A DNA stretch of 64,000 nt, taken from NCBI GenBank assembly GCA_026315105.1, contig CM048745.1, positions 282,639,747 to 282,703,746 of the forward strand, read 5' to 3'. Positions 21,201 to 32,388 of the stretch are shown here, one piece after another. Both the position numbers and the translations under genes were made by a program. Origin of the DNA: Locusta migratoria. Its lineage: Eukaryota; Arthropoda; Insecta; Orthoptera; Acrididae. Position 1 is the stretch's first letter. Each line of letters opens with the position of its first letter. The notes beneath the pieces were generated by a model, which did no database searches, was not told the DNA's origin, and saw only the letters and a list, made by a program, of their open reading frames with translations.

Positions 21201-22050
21201 CACCGTTTTTATTGGAACTTAAAGTTTTTGTATAACTTAAATTCATATAAATGTAAATTTGTGTACATTGTGAAAACTCTCATGTAAGCAGGAACACCAA
21301 GTACATAATATTGAGGAACATAAGTAGTGATGAACATGACCTTGTAAGTCAACATGGATTTGTAGCATATTTCTTTCAATCCTCAAAAAATATTAAAAGC
21401 AGGCCAGTCTTTCTAAAACACTCTGTAGTTAATTTTTGTGCTGATAGTGTACCACAGCTGTACCTTTATTAGTATCAATTAAAACAATCAGAAAATTTTA
21501 TTAGCTAAGAACCATTGTAATTTGAATTGCTTTAAAATTTTAGAAAGCGTTGTGACTGGATTTACTGTCAAACATGTTAAGAAACACAGCCATTGCCAAC
21601 ATGTTGTTCGTTCTTCATTTTACGAGAGGCGTTCTGTTGGTACAATAGTGAATGGCTTTCAGATCTGTTTTTGTGTTCACATAAATGTCAAATATAATTA
21701 TAAAGTTTTCCAAAAAGCTAATCAAATTGCAGTAGAGGTCTTTAATTAAGGAAGAAGAGTGGAATGATGTTATAGAGTTAGTATTGTCAATGATAAATAT
21801 AATGATTTCCTCAACACATTTCTCGTGCAATTTGAAAGTTACTTACGCTGGAATGCTCAAAACTGGGTATTACCACCATTTCCGGTGAAGCTGGGATAAC
21901 CTGACTATATGGTGTACAACAACACAGTGCATCCCAGCGCGTTATCATGGGTCACAGACATCTTCCGGCGTGGAATCAAGGAAGCTCTAGCAGTGTGAGA
22001 ATCACACACATGCAACTGCAGAATACTGATAATGCTTCTAAAGTCTCCCC
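21201..22050. other. 3' flank of Gr-A; possible Penelope endonuclease scrap
   Basis: No clear AATAAA lies within 100 bp of the stop. Around 21950-22000 a + strand stretch reads D-I-F-R-R-G-I-K-E-A, resembling the end of a Penelope-type GIY-YIG endonuclease, but it is too short to claim. Confidence 0.25.
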
Positions 22051-22052
22051 AA

Positions 22053-22220
22053 AATGTTCAAATGTTCGTAATTCTTACGAGACCAAACTACGTTGGTCAT
22101 CAGTCCCTAGACTTACAAACTAATTAATCTAAGTTAAACTAACCTAAGGACAACACACACATCTATGCCCGAGGGAGGATTCGAACCTCTGACGCGGGAG
22201 GCCGGTTGTAATGGTCACGT
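22053..22220 (-). mobile_element. tRNA-derived SINE, divergent
   Basis: AAATGTTCAAATGTTCGTAA tail, GTTGGTCATCAGTCCCTAGAC body and GAGGATTCGAACCTCTGACG B-box on the - strand. The head is partial. Closer to family B. Confidence 0.75.
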
Positions 22221-22599
22221 CAACCTCCTCACACCCGTAGACAAGGTTCTACACGTCAACACAGCACATATTTCCACCAAGTTGCTTGTGAAACAATCAC
22301 ACACAAGTAATTATACAGGACTTAATGTCAAATGCGTTTAAGCTATATGAAAAACAGAAACACGCTAATTTCCATAGTTTAACGAGTTTATTTCATAGAC
22401 GGGACCTTCACATAATTTCATTCGTAAGTTTAAACAGTAACAGTGCACGTGACATATGACAAGTGATACATTGTTGTTTAAGCACAGACAATATTTCACG
22501 TTTCAATATGTATAGTCTAAGCTGAATAAACCAGCTCCTAAACCGATTACAGCTACCATCTAATACTCTATTAAGGTAATATTTTATGACTATCTACTC

Positions 22600-23455
22600 A
22601 GTACTAACGACCAATTAGATTAGATTAGATTAGATTAGTACTTGTTCCATAGATCATAATTACGAGGCTTCGTAATGATGTGGAACGTGTCAGGTTAATG
22701 AAAGGTGTCTTTACAAATCATTACTTTGTTCTAAATATTACACGACACAATATTTTTTTTTATTTATGTATTTTTTCATTTTTTTTTTATTTTCTTCGGA
22801 TTTACTAATTTATATCCAAAAATTTATCTATAGTATAGAAGGAGTTGCCATGCAGAAATTCTTTTGATTTATTTTTAAATGTTAGTTGGCTATCTGTCAG
22901 GCTTTTGATGCTGTTTGGTAGGTAACCAAAGACTTTTGTGGCGGCATAATTCACCCCTTTCTGTGCCAAAGCTACATTTAACCTTGAATAGTGAAGATCA
23001 TTCTTTCTCCTAGTGTTGTAGTTATGTACACTGCTATTGCTTTTGAATTCGGAGGGACTGGTAATAACAAATTTCATAAGTGAATATATAAATATTGTGA
23101 AGCTACTGTGAAGATCCGTAGCTTTTTAAATAAGTATCTGAAGGATGATCTTGGATGGGCTTCAACAATTATTACAGGCTTTTGTGCAATGGACACTATT
23201 TTACTCAATGATGAATTACCCCAGAAAATGATGCCATACGAAAGCAGAGATTGAAAATAAGCATAGTAAGCTAATTTACTAAGACGTATATCACCAAAAT
23301 TTGCAATTACCCTAATAGCATAAGTAACTGAACTTAAATGTTTCAGCAGATCTTTAATGTGTTTTTTCCAGTTCAACCTCTCAGCAGTGCATATACCTAC
23401 AAATTTTGAATGTTCTAACTTTGCTACAGATTTCTGATCAAAGTCTAACATCAAA
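22600..23455 (-). mobile_element. Jockey-like LINE, 3' end
   Basis: The - strand encodes the reverse transcriptase C-terminal part: FVGICTAERLNWKKHI (about 23400), YYAYFQSLLSYGIIFWGNSS, AHPRSSFRYLFKKLRIFTV, then in the next frame HNYNTRRKNDLHYSRLN and VFGYLPNSIKSL. It ends in a 3' untranslated region and an ATCTAATCTA short-repeat tail (22615-22637 on the + strand). Only one frameshift separates the two frames, so it is a fairly young 5'-truncated copy. Confidence 0.88.
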
Positions 23456-23558
23456 TTAAGATTATCTCGTTAAGATATAAGTTAGAATTCTAGGAGAGTA
23501 ACGAAACTGAAACAGCAAAGCCCCCACCGTCTCAGTGCAGAGAGGAACACGTATAGCG

Positions 23559-23622
23559 ATGGCGCCGTGCAGGGGTGGTAGCGGGTTTGCATCATGTGCT
23601 GGCGCTCTCTGCTCTGCGGCGT
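23559..23622 (+). pseudogene. Gr-B 5' stub: probable start of a gustatory receptor pseudogene
   Basis: Begins GCGATGGCGCCG like the Gr-A start and continues with a short Ala/Gly/Cys-rich N-terminus of about 20 residues, then breaks off at 23622. There a (GTT)n-headed repeat begins, and the long-inverted-repeat element follows. The rest of the exon resumes at 27671 with the residues expected next (compare CRPAG in Gr-A with CRPLG). The match is short, so this is a probable rather than certain call. Known: tandem receptor families often contain such pseudogenes. Inferred: the stub and the body at 27671 were once one exon. Confidence 0.5.
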
Positions 23623-23624
23623 TA

Positions 23625-23726
23625 GTTGTTGTTGTTGTTGTTGTTGTTTATAGGGGACCAAACTACAAGGTCATCAGTCCCCTGTTCCAGGCACTAATGT
23701 AACATGTGACAGAACGAAAACACAGA
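23625..23726. repeat. (GTT)n-headed dispersed repeat fragment
   Basis: GTTGTT repeats, then GGGGACCAAACTACAAGGTC and ATCAGTCCCCTGTTCC. A longer relative starts at 57600 with the same order, (GTT)n, GGGGCTAAACAGC, TATCAGTCCCTTGTTCC. Probably the 5' end of a LINE or SINE family. Confidence 0.5.
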
Positions 23727-23975
23727 GACCTTTATGCATTGAATAGGAAAAAATTAGGGGAGAGATGAAACCTTTTGCAATAGTCTCAGTTTGATGGCAT
23801 AGTTAACATAAAGTCCCCGAAGCTTTGGTTGCGACGTCATCAATACGGCCGACCTAAATATTAGTGCTGTAATTTTTGAACAGCTATAAATTCCCAAAGA
23901 ATTAACATAAAAAGGTCCTTTTTGCACCAAATTACAGAGGAAGGGGTGAAAAATTATTATGTAGCAGTATATAAC

Positions 23976-24035
<60 letters not shown>

Positions 24036-24836
24036 CATTCCTCCTGAGTTATATTAATCGAAAAGGAGAAAATATAATTTTTTCAAACATTTTTTGGAGT
24101 TTCTCGATAAATAACTGCGTGATTATGGAACAACTGACAATTTCTTCCATTAATTTTTAGCGGATTCTTAGAGCTTTAAAATAATACCCATATGTTTTGT
24201 CTGCCATTAATAATAAGGGAAGTATCGGAATTTGTTTACCGAAAGGTGTAATGTTCACTAGTCAGACTCATGTTCTGCAACACAGTTTTCCCACACTTTC
24301 TCAGGAGCAGCTTTCGCTTTACTACAATAGTGACATAATCTGAGTGTGTAGCAGTTGGAGTGCCAAATTGTGTGTACAGTACAATGAAAAATTTAGCATA
24401 GTAGTGCTTTTTGTCCGTGTTGAGCGCACAGGTGATTGGGGACTACATGTAGAAATGGTGAAAATTATGATTCCTTTTTCCATGCAGATGGTCACCTTGC
24501 ATATGCAAAGTGCGCGCATTTATACATAGAAGAGATGTCATCGCTTGAAGACAGGCTGACACCAGAAGAGTTCCAAAAATTTGTCACCACAAGACAGTTT
24601 GCGATTAGACGTACCAACAAAATGTAGGCTGGTAATTGGAGTGACATGACGATAGAACAAGTATTGATGAGATTGTTCAAATCATCTGGTGGCCTGACAA
24701 ATGGACGTGGGATAACGAGTAGTACCTTGAATCGATGGGTGCAGGGGATGTATGAACGTTTAGAGCTCATTCAGCACTTTGAGAAAGTTTGTGATATAGA
24801 TGTCCCCTCCTCTGACCAACACGTTCAGCTAAGAAA

Positions 24837-24892
24837 ATCTACATCTACATCTACATGGGATACTCTGCAAATCACATTTAAGTGCCTGGCAC
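24837..24892 (-). mobile_element. Short LINE 3'-tail insertion inside the PIN/FEN-like gene
   Basis: CTACATCTACATCTACATGG then ACTCTGCAAATCACATTTAA and GTGCCTGGCA is the 3' end of a CR1-like LINE. It interrupts the protein between QHVQLRKS and the WFASHSPF segment but happens to keep the frame open. Confidence 0.65.
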
Positions 24893-25805
24893 GTGACAAT
24901 ATCGAGTCTTCAAAAGTGGTGGCGTGGTTCGCCTCACATTCTCCGTTCACAAATCGTTCTGGGCTCATATCATTGTCAAGTGGTATCACAGTAAGTGAGG
25001 CTATTAACTGTGACGATGCAGTTAATGTCGGAAAATCTGTAGTTGGGCGAATTGTAGGGAAATCATTCACAGATATTCATCTATATCGAAGTGGCAAGAT
25101 GCGGACATTAGCACACATGACTAGCACTGTCAAGATCAACGATGACATTGTTACACCTATTCAGCTATTCTTCAGATTTAGTTGTGTTGCTAAAACTGAT
25201 GAGGACTTCTAGAACTAAACCATGAACTGCCAACTCATCCCTTATCATTGTTTGACGATCATTACACGAGAAAACCAGAAAACCCCATTTTGTATGAAAT
25301 ATTAGATAACAGTATATCAAGTGACAAGCATCTCTCACCTCCTCAAGATTCAGCCTTTGTTGTAGATGGTGGATATTTATTGCGAAGAGTTGTTTGGTCA
25401 CAATGTTTGGCTTACAAAGAATTATATGGACTGTACGTAAATTATGTGAGGAAACATATTGGTAATTACTGCGTTGTCGTTTTTGTTGGTTATTCCACGC
25501 CCAGCAGAAAAGGCGATGAGCACAGACGTCAGGCACAGTGTGCAAAGAAAAATTTCTGAACAATTCTGGAAATAAGGAACGATTTATTGTTGTTTTACGA
25601 AGTCATCTGGAATTTGGTAATATTTTGACGCGGCAATCACTGGCTGATGCTGATAAACTGATTGTTGGAACAGCACTGGAGATGGTAAAGGAGAAGGCAA
25701 CTATGGTGGTTGGTACAGATGTCGATTTACTCGTCTTTCTAATTGCACTTGCTCCTGGTTACGTTCCCATTTACTTTCAGAAGACGTCTGTGGAAAAAGG
25801 CCCTT

Positions 25806-25951
25806 ACTACGGTCGGGGGTTCGAATCCCCCCCTCGGGCATGGATATTTGTGCCGTCCTTAGTTGTAAGTAGTTCATAAATAGTTTGTAAGTTTAGGGAT
25901 TGATGAACCCGTAGTTAAGTCCCACAGACTCTACAAACATTTGAACATTTG
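25806..25951 (+). mobile_element. 5'-truncated tRNA-derived SINE, family A
   Basis: Begins within the head (ACTACGGTCGGGGGTTCG) and ends CATTTGAACATTTG; duplication AAAAGGCCCTT at 25795-25805 and 25952-25962. It interrupts the element-borne gene right after its GTDVDLL region. Confidence 0.9.
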
Positions 25952-27670
25952 AAAAGGCCCTTCATTAATTTATGATATTATATCTCCCCAAGAAGCAATT
26001 GGATATTTATGTCAAGGTATGTTTTTTTGCATGCTGTATCCGGATGTGACACGACATCGTCCTAGTTTGGCCAAGGGAAGAAGACAGCATTCAAACTCCT
26101 CCAAACACAGCCTAAGTTACGGCAAATTACTTTCAATATTACAACAAAAATTCTCAAGAAGTAACTGGAGCAGGAGAGCAATTTCTGTTAGCAATGTATG
26201 GTGCACCTCAAGGAACGACGTCATTCAATAGTCTTAGATATCAGCGTTTTCTAAAACCTGTGGTAACACGTCCAATTACCAGATAGATCTTGCTCGACTT
26301 CATCCAACATCTGCGGCAGCAAGAGAGCATTCAAAACATGTTTATCTTTAGGTGCAGCAGTGGAGGAGCAAAGAGTTACTACCTACTTCATGAGGATGGG
26401 TCTCTAAAAATAGTTTTCTACAGCCAGCTTTAACTCTAGACCCTCCTGCCCCCGACTTCATCTTAAAGTTAATATCTTGCAAGTGTGAATCTGGATGTGA
26501 ACGAAATTGTCGTTGTTGCAGTGTTGGTTTACAGTGTTCTGTTTTGTGTAGATATTGCAATGGCAGTGGGAGCAGCAACTCAAATATTCTCAATTTTGTA
26601 TGATGAACCTTCTGTGCAGGAGTGCGATGAGAAAGACGATTCAGATGTTTAAGACGTGATTCGCATTTTTCACAGCAAATTTATGAAGACATTCAGCTAC
26701 TTATATTGTAACAATTTTATTCGTGTGTGGTACTCCGTATTGGCATTCATAGTGCAATCTGTTCATTTTTTTGCACGTTATGTGTTAATTATTGCTGGTC
26801 AGAGTGCACCGTTATTAGTTGATTCAATGACAAAATAATATTATTAGTAATGGTTCCTTTTTGACAAAATAATTTACGTCTCACCTTTAACCAGGTAGTA
26901 CAACTGGTAGATACAAACACATATATGTATATATAAATGAATGAATCTATATCATTCACGTAAATTTGTAATACAAATCAACGCTTTGTATATTTAAATA
27001 TATATTATTTATTTTTGTAAAGATAAACGCTGAGATGTGTGCAATGTTTATAGAAACAGTCGTTTCACTATCTTTTGAGAATATTCACATGAACTTGCAA
27101 ATGTTGAACAAGGTTTTAAGATATATCTCCTATAATTCTAACATGCTCTCTGACTAGTGAATAATCACACCTTACAGTAAATAATTTCAAATAACTCCAT
27201 TATTATTAATGATAGGAAAAACATACTACTATTGTTTTAAATCTCTAAGAATCTTTTACATAATTAATTTTTAAAATATTATAATATCCTTGCATAATTA
27301 CGCAGTTATTAATAGATCAACTTCAAAAAAAGGTTACAAAAATTATATTTTTTTAGTTTTTGTTAGCACAGCTCATAAGAAATGTTATATACACATATGT
27401 TATTGCTATATAAACGTATTTCAGGTTTTCCTCCGTAATTTGGCGCAAAAAGGACCTTTTTATGTCAGTCCTGTGAGAATTTATAGCCGTTCTAAGATTA
27501 GTTTCTTAGGCCGCCATATTGATGACGTCATAACCGCGATTCCACAGCCTGGAGCTTCGGGGACTTTTAGTATGTTAGCCAGGCCATCAAAGTGAGACTA
27601 TTGCAAGAGGTTTCATCTCTCCCCTAATTTTTTCCTATTCATGTCCTTGTATGCATAAAGGTCCTGGATT

Positions 27671-28545
27671 ATGTCTCCGTGTCGCCCCCTCGGGTGTATG
27701 TTGGCAGCCTGCTACCGCCTCTACAGCCTCTCCGCGTTGGCACTGGTCCTCTACCTAGACTACAGAGCGATCAGGTACCTATACTGCTTAAGAAGTGGGC
27801 TCACTCACCTGTTTATTTGTAACCATTACGTCCCCCACTGTCGTGCTTCGCTGCTGGACTCAAACTGAGAAATCTTTTGAAGAACTTATTGAAGATATTC
27901 AAGTACCAGACGTCCTTTTCTGGTGTGACGTGAGGCCAGGTAACAATACACCAAGGATCTTCCTGATAACTGCATCATCTCTAAGTAGAGCATCGGATAC
28001 TTTTAGCAGTACAAAACCATTTCTATTTAGCTATCTTCGTGCCGTTTCTGGTCACGCTACAGTTTGTGGCACTTTGTACGGCTGTCCACAAAAGCTTCAG
28101 ATCACTCAACTCCTCATTTGTGGCAGATATACATTGCCAGATTCTACAGTGTCGACGGCTGGACTTGCCGAGTATGTTGAGGAGATATGTAGGCGACCCA
28201 GTTTCCACAGCCAAGCAATCTCGCCTCGTACAGAGACTGACGCCACGTAAACGACTACGAGATTCAACTTCAGCACATGAAACTAAGCAGTGTCGCCTCC
28301 TTTTTGAATGACGAGTACGCAGTGATAATCGCTGCCTTAGTAATACAGAACCTTATGACGATCATTATGTTTACGGACTTTTTAATTACACTCATTTTAC
28401 GATTTCGCTCTTCAACTGGTATTTACCATATGCAACATAGTAGTACTAATTCTACAAATCACGTCCTTAGTTGCAGCCTCTCAGTTTACGTCATCAGAAG
28501 CAAGTAAGACAGCTACATTCGCCGAAGCACGAGGACAACGAGAAA
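27671..28545 (+). pseudogene. Gr-B: gustatory receptor pseudogene, main body
   Basis: Closely resembles Gr-A exon 1 from its residue 27 on. Pieces lie in different frames: CYRLYSLSALALVLYLDY (27708-27760), the first membrane segment; FVTITSPTVVLRCW and KSFEELIEDIQVPDVLF (27815-27925); FLVTLQFVALCTAVHKSFRSLN (28042-28105); RRLDLPSMLR (28150-28180); LNDEYAVIIAALVIQNLMTIIMF (28305-28372), the fifth segment; and, after another shift, ILQITSLVA..FTSSEASKTATFAEA (28450-28530). At least four frameshifts and a deletion after 27765 break it. No splice donor or C-terminal TYxxxxxQF exon follows before Gr-C. It was an array member between Gr-A and Gr-C, now dead. Confidence 0.85.
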
Positions 28546-28568
28546 GACAAGCCACGGCGAGCCTGTCA

Positions 28569-28707
28569 AATCACGTAAGCAAGGTAGGGCTGAACCGACG
28601 CGATCGCTAGCTGTGTGGCCCGCCACTATGCGCTGTGGGCTGTGCCCTAGCAGCCGGCCAACCAGCTAGCGATCTCGCCGGCTCTGGTCTACCTTGCATA
28701 CGTGATT
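28569..28707. mobile_element. Short foldback element (MITE)
   Basis: The ends are inverted copies: AATCACGTAAGCAAGGTAG at the left, CTACCTTGCATACGTGATT at the right, extending inward through GCGATCGCTAGCTG. Total about 139 bp, GC-rich. It abuts the Gr-B pseudogene on the left and a SINE on the right. Confidence 0.75.
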
Positions 28708-28713
28708 ACGTGA

Positions 28714-28870
28714 CACGGCCGCTACGGTCGGGGGGATCGAATCCCCCTTCGGGCATGGATGTTTGTGTTGTATTTAGTATAAGGTAGTTCATAAGTAGTT
28801 TGTAAGTTTAGGGACTGATGAACCCGCAGTTAAGTCCCTTAAGCTTAACAAACATTTGAAAGTTTTTTTG
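28714..28870 (+). mobile_element. 5'-truncated tRNA-derived SINE
   Basis: Starts CACGGCCGCTACGGTCGGGG; junction CGGGCATGGATGTTTGTG; tail CTTAACAAACATTTGAAAG. A family A variant whose body uses ATGTTTGTG in place of ATATTTGTG. Confidence 0.8.
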
Positions 28871-29965
28871 AAAATATTTGTGTAGATTTCAATGCAAGTA
28901 CATGGTCTAAACGAGCTGCGAGACATACAGTGAGTAGTACTTCTTATGACGAACAATCATAACCATGGATTTACATCTGTTAATGTGTTGTAACAACTGT
29001 TCTCATGAAGTCTAATATACATTTATCTTGTGTTTACTAAACCGATTAAGGCTATGAACTAATAAAATTGCTGTTAAAGGGTTTGGCTGTAAACATTGAT
29101 GGAGAAAATTTTAGTATAAAGACGAAAGTGACAACAAAATACTGCACTTAAATATACGTCTAAGTCATCTGCTACAAAAGAATTCCACATCGAAATAAGA
29201 TGTCGTTAATAAATTTCCATATTGTCATGCTGAAACAAGTAACGTTTGGTATGTGAAATTTGAGTACAAAGACGAAAGTAACAATATAAAAATGCTCCTG
29301 GGTCAGCTGCCACAAACGCATTCCACACGAAATAAGGTATCATTAATAACTTTCGTTGTTGCCACGCTGAAATAAGTACATATTTGTTGCAAAGAACAGA
29401 GAAATATACAAGTGAAAAAATTCTGGCTGTCACTACTGCTTCTACACTTTGCACTGTTACATGTCTACCATGCTCGATCAAGTATTGTCAGCAACAAATG
29501 AAAATACTTTTACAGAAGTTGTATGCACTCAAAAGTGTGGTTTCGTGAATCACACTAGGTAGAAAACCGAGCAATTTTTTATGGCGTGTACTTCAAGGGA
29601 ATTGCAGGATAGGTCATCTGACGCTTCACTCTTGGGACAGATAAGTGCCATCAGCCAGAAATTTTGTTTGAGTATAGCCAGACTGAGATCAAACAAGGCA
29701 AAACATTTCGTGTTCTTGCACGAAATACTTGTCGTTTTATCACTTCGATTTGTGTACTGAAATGCTGCTCACACTTTAGACATATTTCATCAGCAAAAAT
29801 TGTATAGGCAATACACATTATATACAATATAAACTAAATACTACACTTCAAGCTCAACAATAACATACGATAGACATACTCCTCTCAAGTGTACTGACCA
29901 CCAAAAATATGGCGACCGAGTTTATAGAAGTTGCAAAGACCGCTGTAACTCGTGTGTTAGTCACT
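28871..29965. repeat. Dispersed unclassified repeat, copy 2
   Basis: Collinear with 4225-4290 joined to 6677-7530 (see those entries). Contains the same internal ~150-bp duplication and ends in ATATGGCGACCGAG. No coding capacity is evident. Confidence 0.7.
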
Positions 29966-30515
29966 TTCTCGTTGGGCAGCAGACTGCTCCATTTTCACCA
30001 TCAACAGAAGAGGCTCTGCTAACGATATATTACACCTTTGACATCGCTGGAAATACATTCTACACAACGCTTGTTACTGCTCTGAGGGATAGCAACAGAT
30101 GTAAACATGTAACGCTTTTGTATTGGTTGAGAATAAATAGTTGCCGCTATTTAAGTTCCAACCCTCATATATGACAAATTCATGATGATTGGTCTGACAA
30201 AGTCTAGAGTAAGGTAGCCCCTTACGTGCGTCATATGAACTGTTGACCTAATTCGAAGTATTTATTTATCCACCAACAGCCGTAAATCTATGTTACTTTA
30301 TTTTTGCAACCGCTCTCGGTACACCATCTTCAGGTCATGTCATACCAACCATCCATTCAAGTGAACCAAGTCGCCATATATAACGGTTTCTTTATATATT
30401 TCCACCAGTTCGTGAACAAACATGGCTCACCTGACACATGTAACGGTAGCTGTCAAACTAACAACAGTTTGGTCTCTTCGGTTTACAAACATTTCCACAT
30501 TTTACTCTCCAGAGC
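29966..30515. other. No gene; decayed hammerhead-like scrap on the - strand
   Basis: Around 30300-30335 the - strand reads CTGAAGATGGTGTACCGAGA then GCGGTTG and an A-rich run. This is the layout of the hammerhead-like repeats elsewhere in the window, with GAGA replacing GAAA. Otherwise unassigned. Confidence 0.35.
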
Positions 30516-30521
30516 TGATAC

Positions 30522-30722
30522 TCGCCGCGGCGGATTAGCCATGCGCATTGGGGCGCTGTGCTGTGGTGCGCATGGCAGTTCGCCGTCGGGGGGTTCGAGT
30601 CTCCCCTCGAGAATGAGTGTTTGTGTTTTCCTACGGTTAGTTTAACTCAGTTTAAGTAGTTTGTAAGCTACAGAGTAATGACCCAGCAGCTGAGTCCGAT
30701 AGATTTACAACATTTGAACTTT
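30522..30722 (+). mobile_element. tRNA-derived SINE, diverged
   Basis: Head CGCCGCGGCGGATTAGCC, B-box GGGTTCGAGTCTCCC, body CAGTTTAAGTAGTTTGTAAG and tail TTACAACATTTGAAC. The duplication is not certain. Confidence 0.75.
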
Positions 30723-31044
30723 TTTATTGTTACTCAGAGAGTGACTTTGTGAGAACATGGATGAATTGTTGCATCTTTCTTATACATCACATTCACCACA
30801 TCTCAACATTATTGATCCTTTATGGTCTACTTTACTCAGAAGTGGACGTCTTCGCTATCTGCTTCCATCATCGTTAATTAAATTTTCCAGTTTTTCAGAA
30901 AAAAATGACCTCGCCATTCACTGAAAACAACACTAATCCTGTATTTGTCCATTCCAAATCAACTGAAACCTGTTTTGAATGCCATCGGTTTTACAGAGAA
31001 TTTATTTTTATTCTTTATTTTGCGTTCAGCAAGACCATATTGAA
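30723..31044. other. No gene; possible Tc1-like scrap
   Basis: About 30770-30830 on the + strand reads loosely like S-P-H-L-N-I-I-D-P-L-W, the end of a Tc1-type transposase, but it is too short and decayed to claim. Confidence 0.25.
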
Positions 31045-31265
31045 CGTCCCCCCCGTCCCCCCCCCCCGGGGGGGGGGGGGGCTCACACGTTTGTGTAGTG
31101 TGGCGAGCACGGGGCCCCTAGCTAATGCAGTCTTCCTTCCTTCTTTACTTCCCGGACTGCATTTCCTTTCCCCCTCCCCTCCTTTCCTATCCTCACTCCT
31201 TCTCCTCCCCACCGGGGGACTGATAAACTAAGCAGTTTAGTCGCCCTATCCCAACCAAACAACCC
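31045..31265. mobile_element. SINE-like repeat with abnormal C/G homopolymer head
   Basis: Flanked by CCATATTGA copies (31036-31044 and about 31267-31275). Begins with C11 then G14 (31060-31080), continues CACGTTTGTGTAGTGTGGCG, a C/T-rich body and CAACCAAACAACCCAACCC. Looks like a retroposed sequence; family not known to me. The C/G block may be a sequencing or assembly fault. Confidence 0.5.
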
Positions 31266-31275
31266 AACCCATATT

Positions 31276-32388
31276 GATGAGCATGTCTTCATGGTCATGA
31301 AACGAGTCAGTACATAAAATCGTAACGAAAGAGTAGTAATGGGTAAAATGAAACGTATAGCAATCCAATGTACACAACAAGTCTAAGCATAAGTAAAAAC
31401 ACTCAACAACATAATACAGAACTTTATTTTTTATGATTCCAAAATTCCTCGACAGAAGAGAAAGACTGAAGAATGAGAAAACTGTTCAGTTTACACTTGA
31501 AAGTGGATTACTACTCAGCTTTTTGAATTGTTGTTGCAGCTTACTGAAAACAGATGCGGCAGAATACTGCACGCTTTCCTCAACAAGGATCAAGGATGTG
31601 TGATCCAAATACAGATTCCATTTCTGTCTAGTATTAACTGAGTGAAAACTGCTAACTCTTTCGATAAGCAGATATTTTACGACAAAAGGACATTAAAGAA
31701 AATACGTTTTGAGTGTCCAATTACAGAGGGTCGACAAGAGGTTCACGAGCTCATACCACGTAAGCCCGTTTCAATGCAATACATACTCTTTTTGAATCAG
31801 CGAAGTTACCCAAAATAATAACGATGATATGTTTCTAGTGTTTCTACAGTACAGTTAACAGATTCACGTAAGGAACTCATAGTCAAAGGGTTCACTGTGT
31901 GTCTATGGTAAAAATCAGATGATGGACCAGCCCTGGAGTCCCCTAGCCAACAACACAACATATTTTATCATTTATCAGACAAATCTCGCACTCTTCAGTG
32001 AATAGAAACTAGTATGTATTGAACCATGTTACCTTTCAGGCGTTCCTTGCGACCTTCTCGCATCTCTCGGTGCGGAGTTGTTTGTACTGTTATTGTAAAC
32101 AGGCCAGTAGGTGCTAATTGATTGTGTGGAGGCGAAAGCTGCTGTTTGGATCGATACGCATCTCCCAATCGCCTGACATCGCACAGTTCTGCTGCACTTT
32201 CCTCCGATAAACTACTTGCCACAATTGGTAGGTAGTACTCATCTAATAACTGACATTATAAAGCAAATTTTTTCAATATTTTGTGGCTCATGATATCAAA
32301 TGAAAATGTGTCTGATGTTGCTGTAACGTCAACAAATTTGATGAGACTTCTGGTACTCATATCCATAAAGCCACATTGTGTATCGCTG
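31276..32388. other. No gene recognised
   Basis: Frames are short. 31420-31760 may be an antisense LINE remnant (Leu/Lys-rich - strand translation) but I see no diagnostic motif. Confidence 0.3.

Larger units (their letters stand above)
24436..26602 (+). pseudogene. PIN/FEN-like nuclease pattern with Cys-rich tail; element-borne gene of unknown function
   Basis: Reading across frames on the + strand gives one long protein, in order: a C-H-x-ADGHLAYAKCAHLY-type start; LTPEEFQKFVTTRQFAIRR; WSDMTIEQVLMR..SSGGLTNGRG (24640-24720); WFASHSPF (24925); VVDGGYLLRRVVW (25358-25397); a V-V-F-V-G-Y-S strand (25470); QSLADADKLIV (25635-25665); VVGTDVDLLVFLIAL (25705-25755); then, after a SINE, SGCDT- and GAPQGTTSF-like segments (26035-26225); and a tail with about ten cysteines (26475-26570). 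The Asp positions (VDG, DAD, GTDVD) follow the PIN/FEN nuclease pattern. I recognise the protein as an uncharacterised family scattered through insects and other animals. Stops at 24625 and 25210, frameshifts and two insertions show this copy is dead. No function is established. Confidence 0.6.
23727..27663. mobile_element. 3.9-kb element with about 0.5-kb terminal inverted repeats carrying a PIN/FEN-like gene
   Basis: The left arm (23727-24276) and right arm (27144-27663) are diverged inverted copies along their whole length. Landmarks in both: GACCTTTATGCAT at the outer tip, GGAAAAAATTAGGGGAGAG, AAGGTCCTTTTTGC, ATAACTGCGTGATTATG (or GTAATTATG), GATTCTTAGAG and TTCACTAGTCAGA. The left arm has a (TA)n expansion at 23977-24034; the right tip has an extra 10 bp. 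The interior carries one decayed gene (next entry) and no recognisable transposase. I could not identify a target-site duplication. The element separates the two parts of pseudogene Gr-B. Confidence 0.82.

Noticed and set aside
21900..22010. Penelope GIY-YIG endonuclease fragment
   Set aside because: Only about ten residues look similar, which is not enough to support a call.
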